NCBI GenBank assembly: GCA_024500155.1
Contig: CM044874.1
Coordinates: 3,723,001 to 3,787,000, forward strand
Length of the DNA stretch: 64,000 nt
Reading direction: 5' to 3'
Source: Chenopodium formosanum
Lineage: Eukaryota; Streptophyta; Magnoliopsida; Caryophyllales; Amaranthaceae
Numbering within the stretch: the stretch's first letter is position 1; every line of letters starts with the position of its first letter. The notes beneath the pieces are model-generated. The model was not told where the DNA came from, searched no databases, and saw only the letters and a program-made list of their open reading frames with translations. The position numbers were made by a program, and so were the translations under genes. Positions 36,764-49,100 of the stretch are shown here, piece after piece.

Positions 36764-37088
36764 TACTAATAAAGTCATAGAGTCGTAGTCATAATTAATA
36801 AATTGATATTTAATACTGTGATATGCCAATCTTTTTCTAAATGTTATGTGTACATGCACCTACCCTTGTAATGCAATAAGTGTTAGGATGAGAAAATTCT
36901 CCTAATATAATTGTATGTTATGTCTCTGCAATACTGTTAAACTATCCCAACTTCTAAAAGTCTCCTTATATTAGAGGTAAAGATCACCCCATAGCCTTGG
37001 AAATAAGTCAATATTTGTATTCTTAAAATCATTGGATGATAAGCAAAGTTAATTATAGGTCAAAAAATCCCATTAAAGAATAATATTA

Positions 37089-37180
37089 CTCCCTCCGTTT
37101 TTAAATACTTATTCAAGTTTTACTTTTTGCATTATTTATTTGTCCTATTTTGACTAATGTTTGTGATTTACACATACAGA
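37089..37180. mobile_element. Stowaway-like end fragment
   Basis: TA followed by CTCCCTCCGTTTTTAAATAC, a typical Stowaway-type terminus. No matching right end was found nearby, so only one end is called and the right limit is arbitrary. Confidence 0.4.
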
Positions 37181-37513
37181 GTAAGGAAATATATAGCCTT
37201 GTGAATATTTGTTGAAATCGTGTCAATGATTAGATTATTAATTATTAATTCTTAGAATTTATACATATTGTTAATCAATTATAGTATTGATAAAAGATTA
37301 GCATCGACATGCATGTTCGGGATAATTGGAGCAAATATTTTAAAATAGGGCGTATAAAAATACTTCAAATATGGAGCTTTCAATTAACCGACCCAATTAA
37401 AATGACCATTTTACCGACCCAACATCATACAAAAGCCTTGTTCAAAGGAAAAATAAAACTTTGTACAAAAGTCAATAATTGTATTCTTGATATTATTGAA
37501 TGATGTTAGCCAA

Positions 37514-37516
<3 letters not shown>

Positions 37517-37575
<59 letters not shown>
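37517..37575. repeat. (TA)n microsatellite
   Basis: Uninterrupted TA repeat of about 59 bp. The Ile-Tyr open frame across it is not a gene. Confidence 0.95.
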
Positions 37576-37578
<3 letters not shown>

Positions 37579-39264
37579 CAGAATCACAAAGCCTTTTTTA
37601 TGCAAAAAAACGTTATTTAAAATTAATAATAAAGAAATAAATAAATTGAGGAAAAAGAGTAAGAAGGGAAATAAATAAATAGAGAGGGGAAAAAGAAGTT
37701 GCCCAAATTGACAACAAAAGGAAGAAAAAATGGCATTAAGTGATTAGTGTGAAGAGGAAGAAAAGGGATGAAATCAATTAATATTTGGTATTTATCACCT
37801 GACGTGATGCAACTCTTTTCATTATTCTCCAAGTCTCAACTGCCTCAATTACTTTTGCATTTAATTCCTATTTTTAATTTTTTTTTTAATGATCTTTCAA
37901 TCAAATTTTTGTTCTTCAATGCCTTTGAACTACCTCTACCTATTTTTCTAAATTACTAAAATTCTTATTTATTTATTAATTTCCCAAAATTCATTGTTTC
38001 TTGTTAATTATTCTTCTTTTCCTTAATCTTAAAAGTTGACTATATTTTCGTTAAAAATATGGTTAATTTTGGGGAGTAGATTCTCTGTATTTCAGAAATA
38101 GAATGTGTTTTAATTTCATACTCTCATTACCTCATACAAGGTTGCGCCCACACAACACAACTCAAATGATACTCTTTTATTTTTCTTCCTTTTATAGCCA
38201 ACTTGTTGATATTTTGTTCAACATTTTTCTTTTCTCTAAAAAATAAAAAAGAAATTAATTTATTTTTTAGGTCAATAAAATTGAATCAATTGTGCAAGAA
38301 GAGTGGTTTTAGTTGGAAATTGAAATGTACTCCTACAACCCTTAAAGTTGCATGATATAAGGAAGGTCAAAAGCGAAAATATAATTAGTATTAATTACAC
38401 TGATTGATGTGTGATTTATCAAGTACTCGTATTTTCATATTAATGTTCTGTGTCGGAAATGCATTAAATGTTTTTATGCATTCCATTAGATCCTAAATAC
38501 TATTCCCATTTTGATTGTACATGTGTGCCAATGAATTACTTTCCTACCTTATAAAAAGTAGAAAGTTGTTCTTATGAATAGTGCACGGACTTTTATACCC
38601 TTCAAAATGTTATTTTACCTTTGTACTCTTATTTACCCTTCAAAATGTATTTTACCTTTGTACCCTTATTTGTAATTTTGTACTCCAACAGTCCAACTTC
38701 AAATTGTTCTTACCCGTCTACATTTTCTTACACATTTGAGCTTTCTCTCCTCCTCTCCATGGCCCCATCTCTTGAAAGCTTTTAACTTTCTCTCTCCACA
38801 CTATCATTGCCATTTCCAAGTACTAAATTCCACATCTTTGTTCACCACCTTCCCAAAATTCCCAAATCAAATTGTGGCAAAAAAAAAAAAAAAATTGACA
38901 ATACTAATATATAGCGGTTGTTTAATATTGTTAGCCTCTGTGGTGGATTAGGAATTGGTCGTTTCGGTTTCATCATTGATGATTCTTTTTCTATTTCGTA
39001 TTGTACACCACCATTAAGTAATGTTAATATCAACACTGCGAAAATAAACAAATTAAACAACAATTCTAACATTTGTTCCTTTTTTGCATTATCATTGAAA
39101 AACCTAAGAATTATATTCTACAGTGACTCTACATAGTATTTCAATTAAAAGAATCACCATATACAAATAGTAAAATAAAGATTTTTTTCAATATACGAGA
39201 TATTTCACACATAACATTCAACTTAACACGACTACAAACAAACAATGACTAAGCAATAGAAATA
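37576..39264. other. Intergenic DNA with a short direct repeat
   Basis: AT-rich and without a supported gene. At 38596-38670 there are two tandem copies (about 38 bp) of a segment starting TACCCTTCAAAATG. Small open frames at 37768-37959 and 38736-39136 have no recognisable domain. Confidence 0.4.
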
Positions 39265-39355
39265 CTACCTCCGGTTCAATGTACTCGCAACAAAGGGGTA
39301 TTATTTGTGAGATATAAAATATTCTTTTGTTGCGAGTAAATTGAACCAGAGATAG
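39265..39355. mobile_element. 91-bp palindromic Stowaway-type MITE, copy 2
   Basis: Arms CTACCTCCGGTTCAATGTAC and the complement, flanked by TA (39263-39264, 39356-39357). Same length and arms as 26754-26844, but the asymmetric centre is inverted, so the two copies inserted in opposite orientations. Confidence 0.85.
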
Positions 39356-39437
39356 TATATTCCTTTGCCGGTTTTTATTCCTCCATGTGAAGTGCAAACA
39401 CAAGACAAGTAAAATTAAGTTGCAAAGGCTAGCCATT

Positions 39438-39468
39438 CCGCGCGCAACGCGCGCGTTGACTGCCCTAG
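39438..39468 (+). mobile_element. Helitron-like 3' terminus
   Basis: A very GC-rich hairpin (CGCGCGCAACGCGCGCG) is followed after about 10 bp by CTAG and then T. Hairpin plus CTRR and a T in the target is the Helitron 3' signature. The 5' TC end was not found, so only the terminus is reported. Confidence 0.45.
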
Positions 39469-39829
39469 TTTATTATAAAAATCTATACTCTGTAGTATTT
39501 AAAAATATATACGAAGTAAAAGACTGAATATCAAATACTTTGTATATACTATGTATTAAACTACTCATTGATCAAGATGAATCAAATACGGATTAAGACC
39601 TAAAATGAATACTAATTATGTTTTATATATTGAAGTAATTTTGAAGATCATCTTAATTTTTAAATAGTGTCAAAATTTTAAATGAAGAAAATAAAATGGA
39701 TTGGTAGGAGTATATTTCTAAAGGCTATATATGTGATTTCTCTTTGTTAATTTTTTAATTTCCATACAAATTATGATGCCCCATACAATAAAAGTATTTC
39801 CTCTTCTTGCAATAATTTGACTCACATGT

Positions 39830-39910
39830 GGCTATAAATAAGGAAATGGAGTAAGTATTTAAAAACGGTCAAAAAAGAAAAGTGGAGCAAGTATTTAAAA
39901 ACGGAGAGAG
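39830..39910. mobile_element. Stowaway-like right-end fragment
   Basis: Two successive copies of GGAGTAAGTATTTAAAAACGG / GGAGCAAGTATTTAAAAAC lead to GGAGAGAG and TA (39911-39912). It matches, in reverse complement, the doubled left end of the element at 59450-60123. The other end was not found here. Confidence 0.55.
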
Positions 39911-40457
39911 TATTTATCTATTGGTTTTGTGCTAACGTGTGTGGCGTTGATGTATGTTCAATGTTCAACGAGGTAGCTAGCCGTATTATTATACGTTGAA
40001 TGTATGAATAGTTTTTCAAGGAGTGGTTTTTATATGGTTTTTTACATTAATTGTTTTCACAAGTAGTATTTTTGTTAGATAAATAAAATGATTTAGACAT
40101 ATACGTTGAACAATACTCAAAGATAAATGTGTGAGCTTTTTTTCATGCTTTGTTAGTTGGACTTTAGAAGATCTTTAGCTTGGCTATATTAATTACACCA
40201 TTTAAGTAATCATAAAGGCTAATTAGTAAGGCTGGTTTACCTGTATTTTGTTAATTAGTTTTAATGACTCGGTTGTTGGTTAATCTATAATTGAATTGGA
40301 TCCGTTTATTACTACCCCTTTTCTTTTGTAACTATAAAATCCCTATATTTAAGCATTGTTGTTATAGATAAGGCCAAATTGTTTTTAAAGCTAATTTTGT
40401 AACCCCCTTGTCACATGTATGTTGAATATCTTGTACCATTATAGAATATAATATGAT

Positions 40458-43216
40458 TAGTGCTGTCAAATTTCAAACCGAAACCGTTTAACTGCCCGAA
40501 ACCGACCGACCCAAATGAGAACCGAACCGATTAAAAACCGATTTTTTTGAAACCGAAAACCGACCCGAACCGTATTTTAGTAAACCCGAAACCGAATCGA
40601 CCCGAATAATGTTAAACCGTATAAGAACCGAACCCGTTAACAAACCGAACCAAATATAAACCGAACTGAAAGAAAACCGAACCGAAAAAGAACCGAACTG
40701 TATCTAACCCGAAACCGATTCCAACCCGAAACCGTTTAAACTGGCAAAAAAACCGTTTACACCGAACCGTTAGCAAACTGCTACCCGTTTGCACCGAACC
40801 ATTTAAAAACTGAACTGAATGTAAACCGAACTGGTTATAAACCGAACCGTTTATGAACCTAACCGCTTCTAAATCGAACCGTTTACAAACTTTTTTATAT
40901 AATTAAATGGATTTTTTTTTTGACGGGAATATAGTTAAATGGATTAAATATTAGAATATTTTTTTTAAAATAGCAAGGCAAATCATTCATTAAGGTCTTA
41001 AGGTTAATCAGTGTTCACAAACAAGAGCAAAACAAGCCTCAGGTAGGGCGTAGGGGTGTTCAAATCCGGGTACCTGCTTTTTCGAGTAGTTCAAAAGTCG
41101 GCCCATGTCCCGACCCGAGAAAATCAGGTACATGGGGTACCCGATTTTATTAAATCCATTCTACTGAGATTATAATTAATTAAAACAAAATTATAAAAAT
41201 AATACTAACAGGCAGACCAGCAACAATTACAAAGCCATATAATCCAAAAATCCAAAAAAATGAAGGATCTTGTAATATTTTATCATAGGAAAACCACATT
41301 AACAATTAATAATGAACATCTTCCTTAAAACTCATAGCTAAACTGGACCCATCTCAAACCATGAAAACATCTAAATTAACACTACAACTTGCAGTCATCG
41401 TCATGTGCTTGTTTGCGGCGAGATCTTGTACTCGCGCAGTCACCGGCTTGCCGTTGCGGTAGGATATCCGTCGGACGTCATTTGACTATGTGAGAAAGGG
41501 AATGAGGGATGATTGTGGTCGACGGCAAAACTATAATGATTTTGGGGGTTTCAAAACTAGAAGAAATCAAGAAATTCGCTTGTCTGTCAAAGAATACACA
41601 AGAAATGAAGTAGAATTAGAGATAGGAGAGAGAGAGAGAGGAACAGCAAGAGAGGGAGAGAGAGAGAGAGAGAGAGAGGAACGGCGGAGAGAGAGAGAGA
41701 GGGGAAGATTGATAAGTGATAACCCTAATTCCTAATTGGGTTTCAAAAGGGTTTCATGTAAATCTAACCATTGATTTTTTAATCTATGGTTGAGAGTGGT
41801 GATCCGTGTGTGTTGTGGGAGAAAGAATCTAACCATTGATTTTTTAATCTATGGTTGAGAGTGGGGATCCGTGTGTGTTTGTGTGTTGTACATTCATCTA
41901 CAAAAATATTATTCCCTCAATTCTTTAGTATTTTTTTTGCCCCATTTGATCGGGATCAGTGCCCAAGACACGTATTAAAACATCTACTGGTATATCTTTA
42001 TTTTCATACACGTAAAAATTATAAAAACGTTATATTAATAAAATGTATAAATAGATAAATTTATAAAGATCACTAATGAGTCTATAACTTTGTACTAATA
42101 CATACGAATAACGATGATACGAATATTTAACTATGAGATGGTTAGATGCCATGTGTTAATAATGTGTACATATGATCGGTTGAACTAATCAATATTACCT
42201 TGTTAATTAGTCATTAGTGTTTTCTTTCATTATACAAATCAAAGCACTTTGTAATATCTTCATAATTTCATGAAAATATATAATGATAAATGAGTCATAA
42301 TTATCAGTCTTGTTGACTAATCAAGTATCGAATTACCAAATTGCAAATTTTCATTTCACAAGAAGTCAAGAACTCATCAAATCATGATTATGATACTATG
42401 CGTAGTATATAAATGATTAAATAAGAAGCATATAATAACCTAATTGTAAAACAATAATACATTAATACACTAACTCTTATAATCTACTTCGTAATAAACT
42501 AGTAAAATCAGTATGACTAAACTTGAAACAGAACATAGTATGTATTTATAAAATCAATGAGAATTTGTTTATAATATGATGCCTAAATAAGAAATGATTC
42601 GCGACTTGCCGACTTTATATAAAACTTGTGAACGCAAAAGGTTAGCAAGTACTATCAAATTTCAAACCAAAACCAATTAACTACCCGAATCCAAACAACT
42701 CGATAAACAATTTATTTTTTGAAACCGAAAACCGACCCAAACCGTAATTTAGTAAACTTGAAATGGAACCGATAAGAATAACGTTAAAGTGGTTAAACCA
42801 TCAAAGAACCGAACCAGTTATAAACTGAACCGAAAAAAAACCGAACCAATTAAAAACTGAACCGAAAAAGATTCGAACCAGTTATAAACTAAACCAAAAA
42901 AGAACCGAACTGTTTCTGACCCGAAACCGTTTCCAACCCGAAACTGTTTGAACCTGGATAAAAACCGTTTACACCGCACCGTTAACAAACCGCAACCCGC
43001 CTGCACCGAACCGTTTACTACCCGGACTGTTTACAACCCGAACCGAATTAAAACCGCTTAAGAATAAACTGAAACCGAATCGAACTGATAACTATTTAAA
43101 CCGAACCAAAACCGACCCGTGAGACAATTAAACCGATTCCAAACCGACCCGATTAACTACCGAACCGATTTCAAACCGAACCGAAACCGAACTGTCAAAC
43201 CGTTTTGACAGTGCTA
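40458..43216. mobile_element. hAT-like composite, 2.76 kb, 8-bp duplication
   Basis: Left end TAGTGCTGTCAAATTTC, right end TTTTGACAGTGCTA, and the same 8 bp AATATGAT outside both (40450-40457 and 43217-43224). This fits hAT. Both end regions (40458 to about 40900 and about 42643-43216) are long arrays of ACCGAACCG-type motifs in the same orientation and align with each other from TCAAATTTCAAACC onward, so they are two direct copies of one element. The middle (about 40900-42640) is unrelated AT-rich DNA with a TAGGGGTGTTCAAATCCGGG segment at 41051 (another hAT-like end) and a GA microsatellite at about 41622-41702. No transposase is present. Confidence 0.7.
41761..41882. repeat. Tandem duplication, period 65 bp
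   Basis: Two nearly identical copies of a segment starting AATCTAACCATTGATTTT (41761 and 41826), inside the middle of the 40458-43216 composite. Confidence 0.9.
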
Positions 43217-43678
43217 AATATGATATATTGCCTATAATACTATGTAATGTTATGAGAAACAAGAAGTTTATTACGATCCCAATAAATCTAAAAATGACCT
43301 CATATTATCATTCAAAATTTCAAAATCATTTTATGCCCAACCATTTAAAAATTATTAGTCAATTTAAAAAGTCAACCCTAATTATTGACCATTTTTCTTA
43401 TCCAATCGGTGACATGTGTTTAAACTAGCTACCATGATATCCATGCACTTATAAATTTGATTTTAATGTAGGGCATTAAATGACCATATATAATGTATAG
43501 TTGTTCTACCCCTTTCTCCGGCCGCCTTTTTCGGTTGTAAACATGAACCAAAATTTTACGGAAATAATTTGAATGTTTTGTACTCCAAATCTTTATAAAT
43601 AGCACTATGAAGACTCATAACTATTTTTCTTGCTATTAAATAATGCTTGTTAATTATAGTTGTTACTCATTCAAAATT

Positions 43679-43680
<2 letters not shown>

Positions 43681-43728
<48 letters not shown>
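43681..43728. repeat. Poly(T) tract
   Basis: About 46 consecutive T residues. It is followed by GGGAAGAATAATATCATTAAATAA, reminiscent of a reversed LINE or SINE tail, but no element body was recognised. Confidence 0.8.
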
Positions 43729-43730
<2 letters not shown>

Positions 43731-44727
43731 GGGAAGAATAATATCATTAAATAAAAGCCATACGGCATCTACACATTCAAATTTAGGTTTGATCCTCATA
43801 TTTTGTGCAAATCACCATCCAATTTGACCAAAAAATATTTTAGCATTGCTATTATAATCTTATGTCTTGAGTTCTTGACAAGTTAGGTTTACATACATTG
43901 ACCCTTCTCAAGGAACCAACATATTGTAATCTCGAGTTCTTAACAAGTTAGGTTTACATACATCGGACCTTCTCATAGCCCGAAGGCTATGAACGATGAA
44001 TCCATAATTAATAACTAAATTTGTACATCTAATTTAGCATGAAAGGTAGGTCAAAACTAAAGCTTGATCTGATTACACAAGTAATCAAGTACGGATTACT
44101 AAAGAGAAATCAACCCAATTTTTTTTTTTTTTTTTAAAATAAAAGTAAAATAGTGTAACTATAATTTATGGTTGATTAGAGATATAATAAACTTAATTAT
44201 ATTAGTGCCATGCAAAGTTAATTTAGGACTCATTAGAAGAGCTAGGTTAATAAAGTTGCTCATCTTTAATGAAAATGACCAACCTCTTGAAAACACCAGT
44301 TTCCTACATAGTATTCAAGTCCCATGCATTTCATCTACCAAGCTTAAATTATGAATTATTTCAATTTACATACTTGTATTAAGGTAGAAATAAATAAAAT
44401 AAAAAATAAAAATTAAATACGCTGTAAAATACAACAAAAATAATGTGGGGTCAGATCATGTCACAAATCATAACCTAAATATATAATTAATTAGAGGTTG
44501 CTGATAGACGTACCAAATAATTTAGTACAAATCCAATAACCCTTTTTTTCTTTCTCATTTTTTTTTTACATGATGCATGGCTAAAATAAGACACAAACAC
44601 GAAGAATCCTACAACTAAAACTTAAAAAGGTTAAAAAATAAAGAAAATTAGTTAACAACCTTAATTAGACTTCCAATTGCTAAAAACAGAGCTACTAAAA
44701 CAGAGTTTACATTATTTTTTTTCAAGT

Positions 44728-45138
44728 TTAGCCCTTCTTAGTCTTCTTAGAGCTTCCACTATTTCCGCTCTTATTATTATTATTGTCGTCGTCGTTGTCG
44801 TCGTTGTTGTTATTGTTATTGTTATTGTCATGCACGAAATCGAGCAAGACGGTGCTCTTACATTTAGGGCACTTGGGATCATCCTCCGATAGCATGACAT
44901 ACATTAAACATCTTGGACACCCGACTAATACCATAGAGGTGGCTTCCGGGCTGCTCATCGATACGTCCGATGATACACACGAGCTCGGTGGTGACACCGA
45001 TGCTGATCGGCTTGGTGATTCCGTCCTCGGGTTCAGGTTCAGGTTCGGGTTTGGGTTTAAAATCATTCTTGAATTTGGTGGTGATAAATTTAACTTTAAG
45101 TCCAACTTTGGCACGTTGTTACCATTTCTCCTGCTCAT
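44728..45138 (-). CDS. GIR1-like: GIR1/GIR2-like EAR-motif repressor
   Basis: A 136-residue protein strongly resembling the plant GL2-INTERACTING REPRESSOR family. Near the N terminus is an EAR motif, LDLKLNLSPP (L12-L18), which in this family recruits TOPLESS-type corepressors. The core VGCPRCLMYVMLSEDDPKCP contains two CxxC pairs that probably bind zinc. Family knowledge links GIR1/2 to repression with GLABRA2 and histone deacetylation in root-hair control. The C-terminal tail is an unusual Asn/Asp-rich run coded by GTT/GTC/ATT triplets (about 44772-44831), then a Lys-rich end. Start: ATG at 45138 aligns with known family members, but the frame is open further upstream to a possible splice acceptor (45187), see the next entry. 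Confidence 0.9.
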   Translation of the reverse strand: MSRRNGNNVPKLDLKLNLSPPNSRMILNPNPNLNLNPRTESPSRSASVSPPSSCVSSDVSMSSPEATSMVLVGCPRCLMYVMLSEDDPKCPKCKSTVLLDFVHDNNNNNNNNDDNDDDNNNNKSGNSGSSKKTKKG

Positions 45139-45507
45139 GGTCTCCTCCTCACTTTTATGATCTTCTAAACCCCTCTTTTGCTTACTCTACACAACAAAAA
45201 ATTTAAAAAATTAAAAATTAAAAATCAAAAATTAAAAATTATAATTAAAATATATATAAAGTTAAAAACACTTTAAAAGTACACAATACCAACTTTTAAA
45301 TTAATCACGTAAGGAAATTATTCACGTAAGCAACATGAAATGACCGATCACCTTTAAATTGTATTAAATATCATAATTTATATATTAAAAATATATATAT
45401 ATCATCATATTAATGAATTTCAAATAAAAATCATACAAGTATTGAAGTGTTACATACAAATCTAATTAACCCCAAAAAAAATGATGAAAAAGTTACAATT
45501 GAAGTAC

Positions 45508-45720
45508 CTTGTCGTGAAGAAAATGAGTGCCCCGTGCAAAAACAGGGCACGGGGGATGAAATTTGGTCCGAGGTGGAGATTGTTTGAAATCGAAGAGATC
45601 AAGGGTGACAGGGGCGACTTTAGGCACTAGAACAACATTATTATCGGCAAGTAAGTTACTAATAAGAAGAGATTTTTTTGGTTGAGGATGAGGATGTGAG
45701 TTTTCAAGTAGAAAGGACAT
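45508..45720 (-). CDS. Possible upstream coding exon of the GIR-like gene
   Basis: On the minus strand an ATG at 45720 opens 71 codons (start MSFLLENSHPHPQPKK) ending at AAG|GTACTT (exon end 45508). The next acceptor before the GIR ATG is TGTGTAG|AGTAAG, with the exon starting at 45186. Joining 45508 to 45186 keeps the frame: 16 sense codons lead into the GIR ATG at 45138, giving a 223-residue protein. The intron (45187-45507) is AT-rich as expected. Known GIR proteins are about 120 residues without such an extension, so the alternative is a 5'UTR exon carrying an upstream ORF. A CT-rich leader precedes the ATG. Confidence 0.4.
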
Positions 45721-46198
45721 TATATAGAAAGTGAATTCAATAGAGAGAGAGAAAGAAAGTAAAGATGGGTTTGATGGGAGGAAGGGTTCTCTTTAAAGCT
45801 TAATTAAATGGAGTTGAAGTGATGAGAACTTGAAGGCACCAAGGAAATGTATTAATTGTAAGGAAAAAATCCCAAGGAAGAGAGATGCAAAATAAGGAAA
45901 AATATTTAATATAAAGTATAAAATAGCATTTAATAATTGTTTAAAGTCTTAATAATTCTGTGAGACAATTACTGTCAAAACAGGAGAAACTTTTAGAGAC
46001 GAAGGGAGTAGTAATATTAATACTGACACAAATTTTTTTTTTTTTTTTTCTAAAAAATTCCGATCCTTTCTTCCGCAAACTCTTCTTTCACGTGGTAATT
46101 CATCACCATATTTGCTACCTTATTTTGTCCTTCTTGCCGCAAGATTGACGATTGTTGTTTCTCCAGTAGCAGCCTTTTGTTCTTTTCCTTAATTAACA

Positions 46199-49100
46199 AT
46201 GGCAAAAGATGATGAACCTGCCCCATCACCTTCTCCTCCTCCACCTTCCAACGACTATCACCCTGCTAATTCTATTAGCAATATCAAGAATGAGGTGCCT
46301 GAAATTCTTGATCGTGACAAAGGGAATTATGGTAGTTGGGTAGAACTCTTTGAGATTCATTGTCATTCCTGCAATGTTATCGACCATATAGATCCAAAAT
46401 CACCCCGTCCTACGGACCTCACCACGGCGCAGTGGAACCGCCTTGACTCAATTGTGAAAAAGTGGATTTATAACACAATTTCTGCAGATTTACGAAGCAC
46501 GGTGTTGTACAAGAATGCTACGGCACAAGAAACTTGGGATAGGCTCGCTAATATTTTTCAAGACAATGGTGAAATTCGTGCTATTTATCTTGAAAATCAG
46601 TTTAACAATTTGTTTGTTGAGAATTTTCCAGAAGTGTCTTCTTATTGTCAGAAATTGAAGGAACTAAAAGATCAACTTGCTAACGTTGGTCAACCCGTGT
46701 CCGAGAGAACTTTGGTGTTACGTCTTTGCGCAGGTTTAATTGACTCAGACTATGATGGAGTGGCTCAATCCATCACTCAAATTCGCCCTCTACCCGGATT
46801 TGATGAAGCACGATCACGAATTTTGCTCGAAGAGTCTCGCAAGTCGGCTAAGGAAAACTCTGGACAGGCTTTTGTTACGCAAACTAATAACATCACCACC
46901 ACCTCCGCGGCAGCCACCCACCAGCAGCAGCAGCCGCAGCACCAGGGCAGAGGAGGTGGTGGCGGTGGGCGTGGCAACAAGGGCAGGGGTGGCAAACCCA
47001 AAGCCAAAGGCAGAGGGCGTGGGCAAAACCCGCAGCAACAGTCCGTGGCAGCCCAGCCCACCCCTGCTAATCAATCAGGCCCAAGCCAACAACAACTATG
47101 GGCAAGTTTTCAGCAGTGGGCTCAGCAAGCCACATGGGCCAGGCCTCCTGCTCCATTTCCAGCCCAACAGCAGCAGTCTATTCTCGGTCAGCCCAGACCC
47201 TCGCAGCAGCAAGCATACACGGCCCAATACGGGCAGCCCATGACACCAACGGAATTGGCATCTTCTTTCTCCACGATGACACTTCCAAATCCCGACAATC
47301 AGTGGTATGTGGATTCGGGTGCAACATCTCACATGACGAATAATGCCGGTAATCTCTTACCCCTGTTTAATTTAAGCACTAAAAATCATATTTTAGTTGG
47401 TAATGGTCATCGTATTCCAGTAACAGGTTATGGTCATAGCACCCTTCCCCATCCTAAAACACCTCTCGTTCTTCGTGATGTCCTTTTAGCACCTGAACTC
47501 ATTAAAAACCTTATTTCAGTTCGTAAATTTACCACTGATAATTCTGTGTCTATTGAGTTTGATCCTTTTGGTTTTTCTGTGAAGGATCTTCGTACGGGGA
47601 AAATAATAACGAGATGTGATAGTTCGGGAGACCTATATCCAGTGAGAACCACCAAGTCCACTCCATCAACTTGTCTTGCTACTTCCCTTACTGCTGTTTC
47701 ACCTTCTACCTGGCATAGCCGTCTAGGACATCCTGGAGCTCAAGTTTTTAGCTATCTTAAGTCTAAAAATCATATTTATTGTAATAAGGAGCATGACTCC
47801 CCGTTTTGCAATTCATGCCAATTAGGAAAACATACCCGTCTTCCCTTTGAAAATTCTAATAATACTACTATTTGTGCTTTTGATATTATACATGCCGATT
47901 TATGGACATCTCTTATTCGTAGTGCTCAAGGTCACAAATATTATTTAGTTTTATTAGATGATCATACTCATTTTGTGTGGACAATTCCTCTAAAATACAA
48001 ATCCCAAGCTTTTCAATCATTTATCAATTTCCGAAAATATGTTGAAACCCAATTTGAACGTCAGATTAAATGTTTTCAATGTGATCATGGTAGGGAATTT
48101 GACAATGACCCATTTAAGCAAAAATGTATTGACCATGGAATGCTCTTCCGCTTTTCTTGTCCACACACTTCTTCACAAAATGGCAAAGCCGAGCGTATGA
48201 TTCGCACACTTAATAATATTAAGCGTACAATTCTCTTTCATGCGTCTCTTCCCCCTTCGTATTGGTTTTATGCTCTTGAAACGGCCACTTATCTTCTAAA
48301 TATTTTGCCAACAAAAGCCCTTAAAAACAATACTCCTGCTTTTGCCTTGTTTGGAAAAACTCCTTCGTATGATCATATCCGTGTTTTTGGGTGTCTTTGT
48401 TTTCCTAATTTGTCTGCAATAGCTCCACATAAATTAGCTCCTCGATCTACACCGTGTGTGTTCTTGGGTTATCCTATTGACCATAGAGGGTATAGGTGTC
48501 TCGATCTCACCACCAATAAAATAATCATATCGCGTCATGTCACTTTTGATGAAGCGACCTTTCCTTTCCGAAATATCACTCAATTTCGTAGCCAAGAATA
48601 TGATTTTTTAGGTGATGACTCTCCATCCCCTTACTTGTTTCATCCCACACTCCACAACCCACGACAAGTAAGCCCAAATACACCTACCTCTCCACAAATC
48701 AGCAGCCCAAACTCACGAGGCCCAGCTACCCTTCCACTTAGCCCACAACGCACCCAAACAAATTCTGCCCAGCAGAATTCTCACGCCTCTCCTGCCCAGC
48801 AGACTAGTCCGCGGCTAGGCTGCGGCAGCACTGACCCAGCCATGGCCAGCCCGCGGACTCCTCTGCCCACGGCGCTGCCCCACCCACAGCCACCTTGTAC
48901 GCCCAGCAGCCCTGCCTCCACACCCGCCTACTCTCCACCACCTATGCGTGGCATTCCTCCCATACAACCCACTCGGCCACCACCTCCCTCGCCCCGAGTC
49001 ACCCGTAGTCAACGGGGTATTTTTAAACCGAACCCGAAATATTGTAACCTCACAGTTCAACCTTCGGGTCCCCATCTTCATAAATCACCACTTCTAAAGT

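Noticed and set aside
44783..45160. 125-codon plus-strand frame opposite the GIR-like gene
   Set aside because: Antisense shadow of the GIR-like coding region, including its triplet repeat.
46740..47343. Several long frames in other registers of the copia linker
   Set aside because: Shadows of the Gln/Gly/Arg-rich gag-protease linker, which is GC-rich and lacks stops in all frames.
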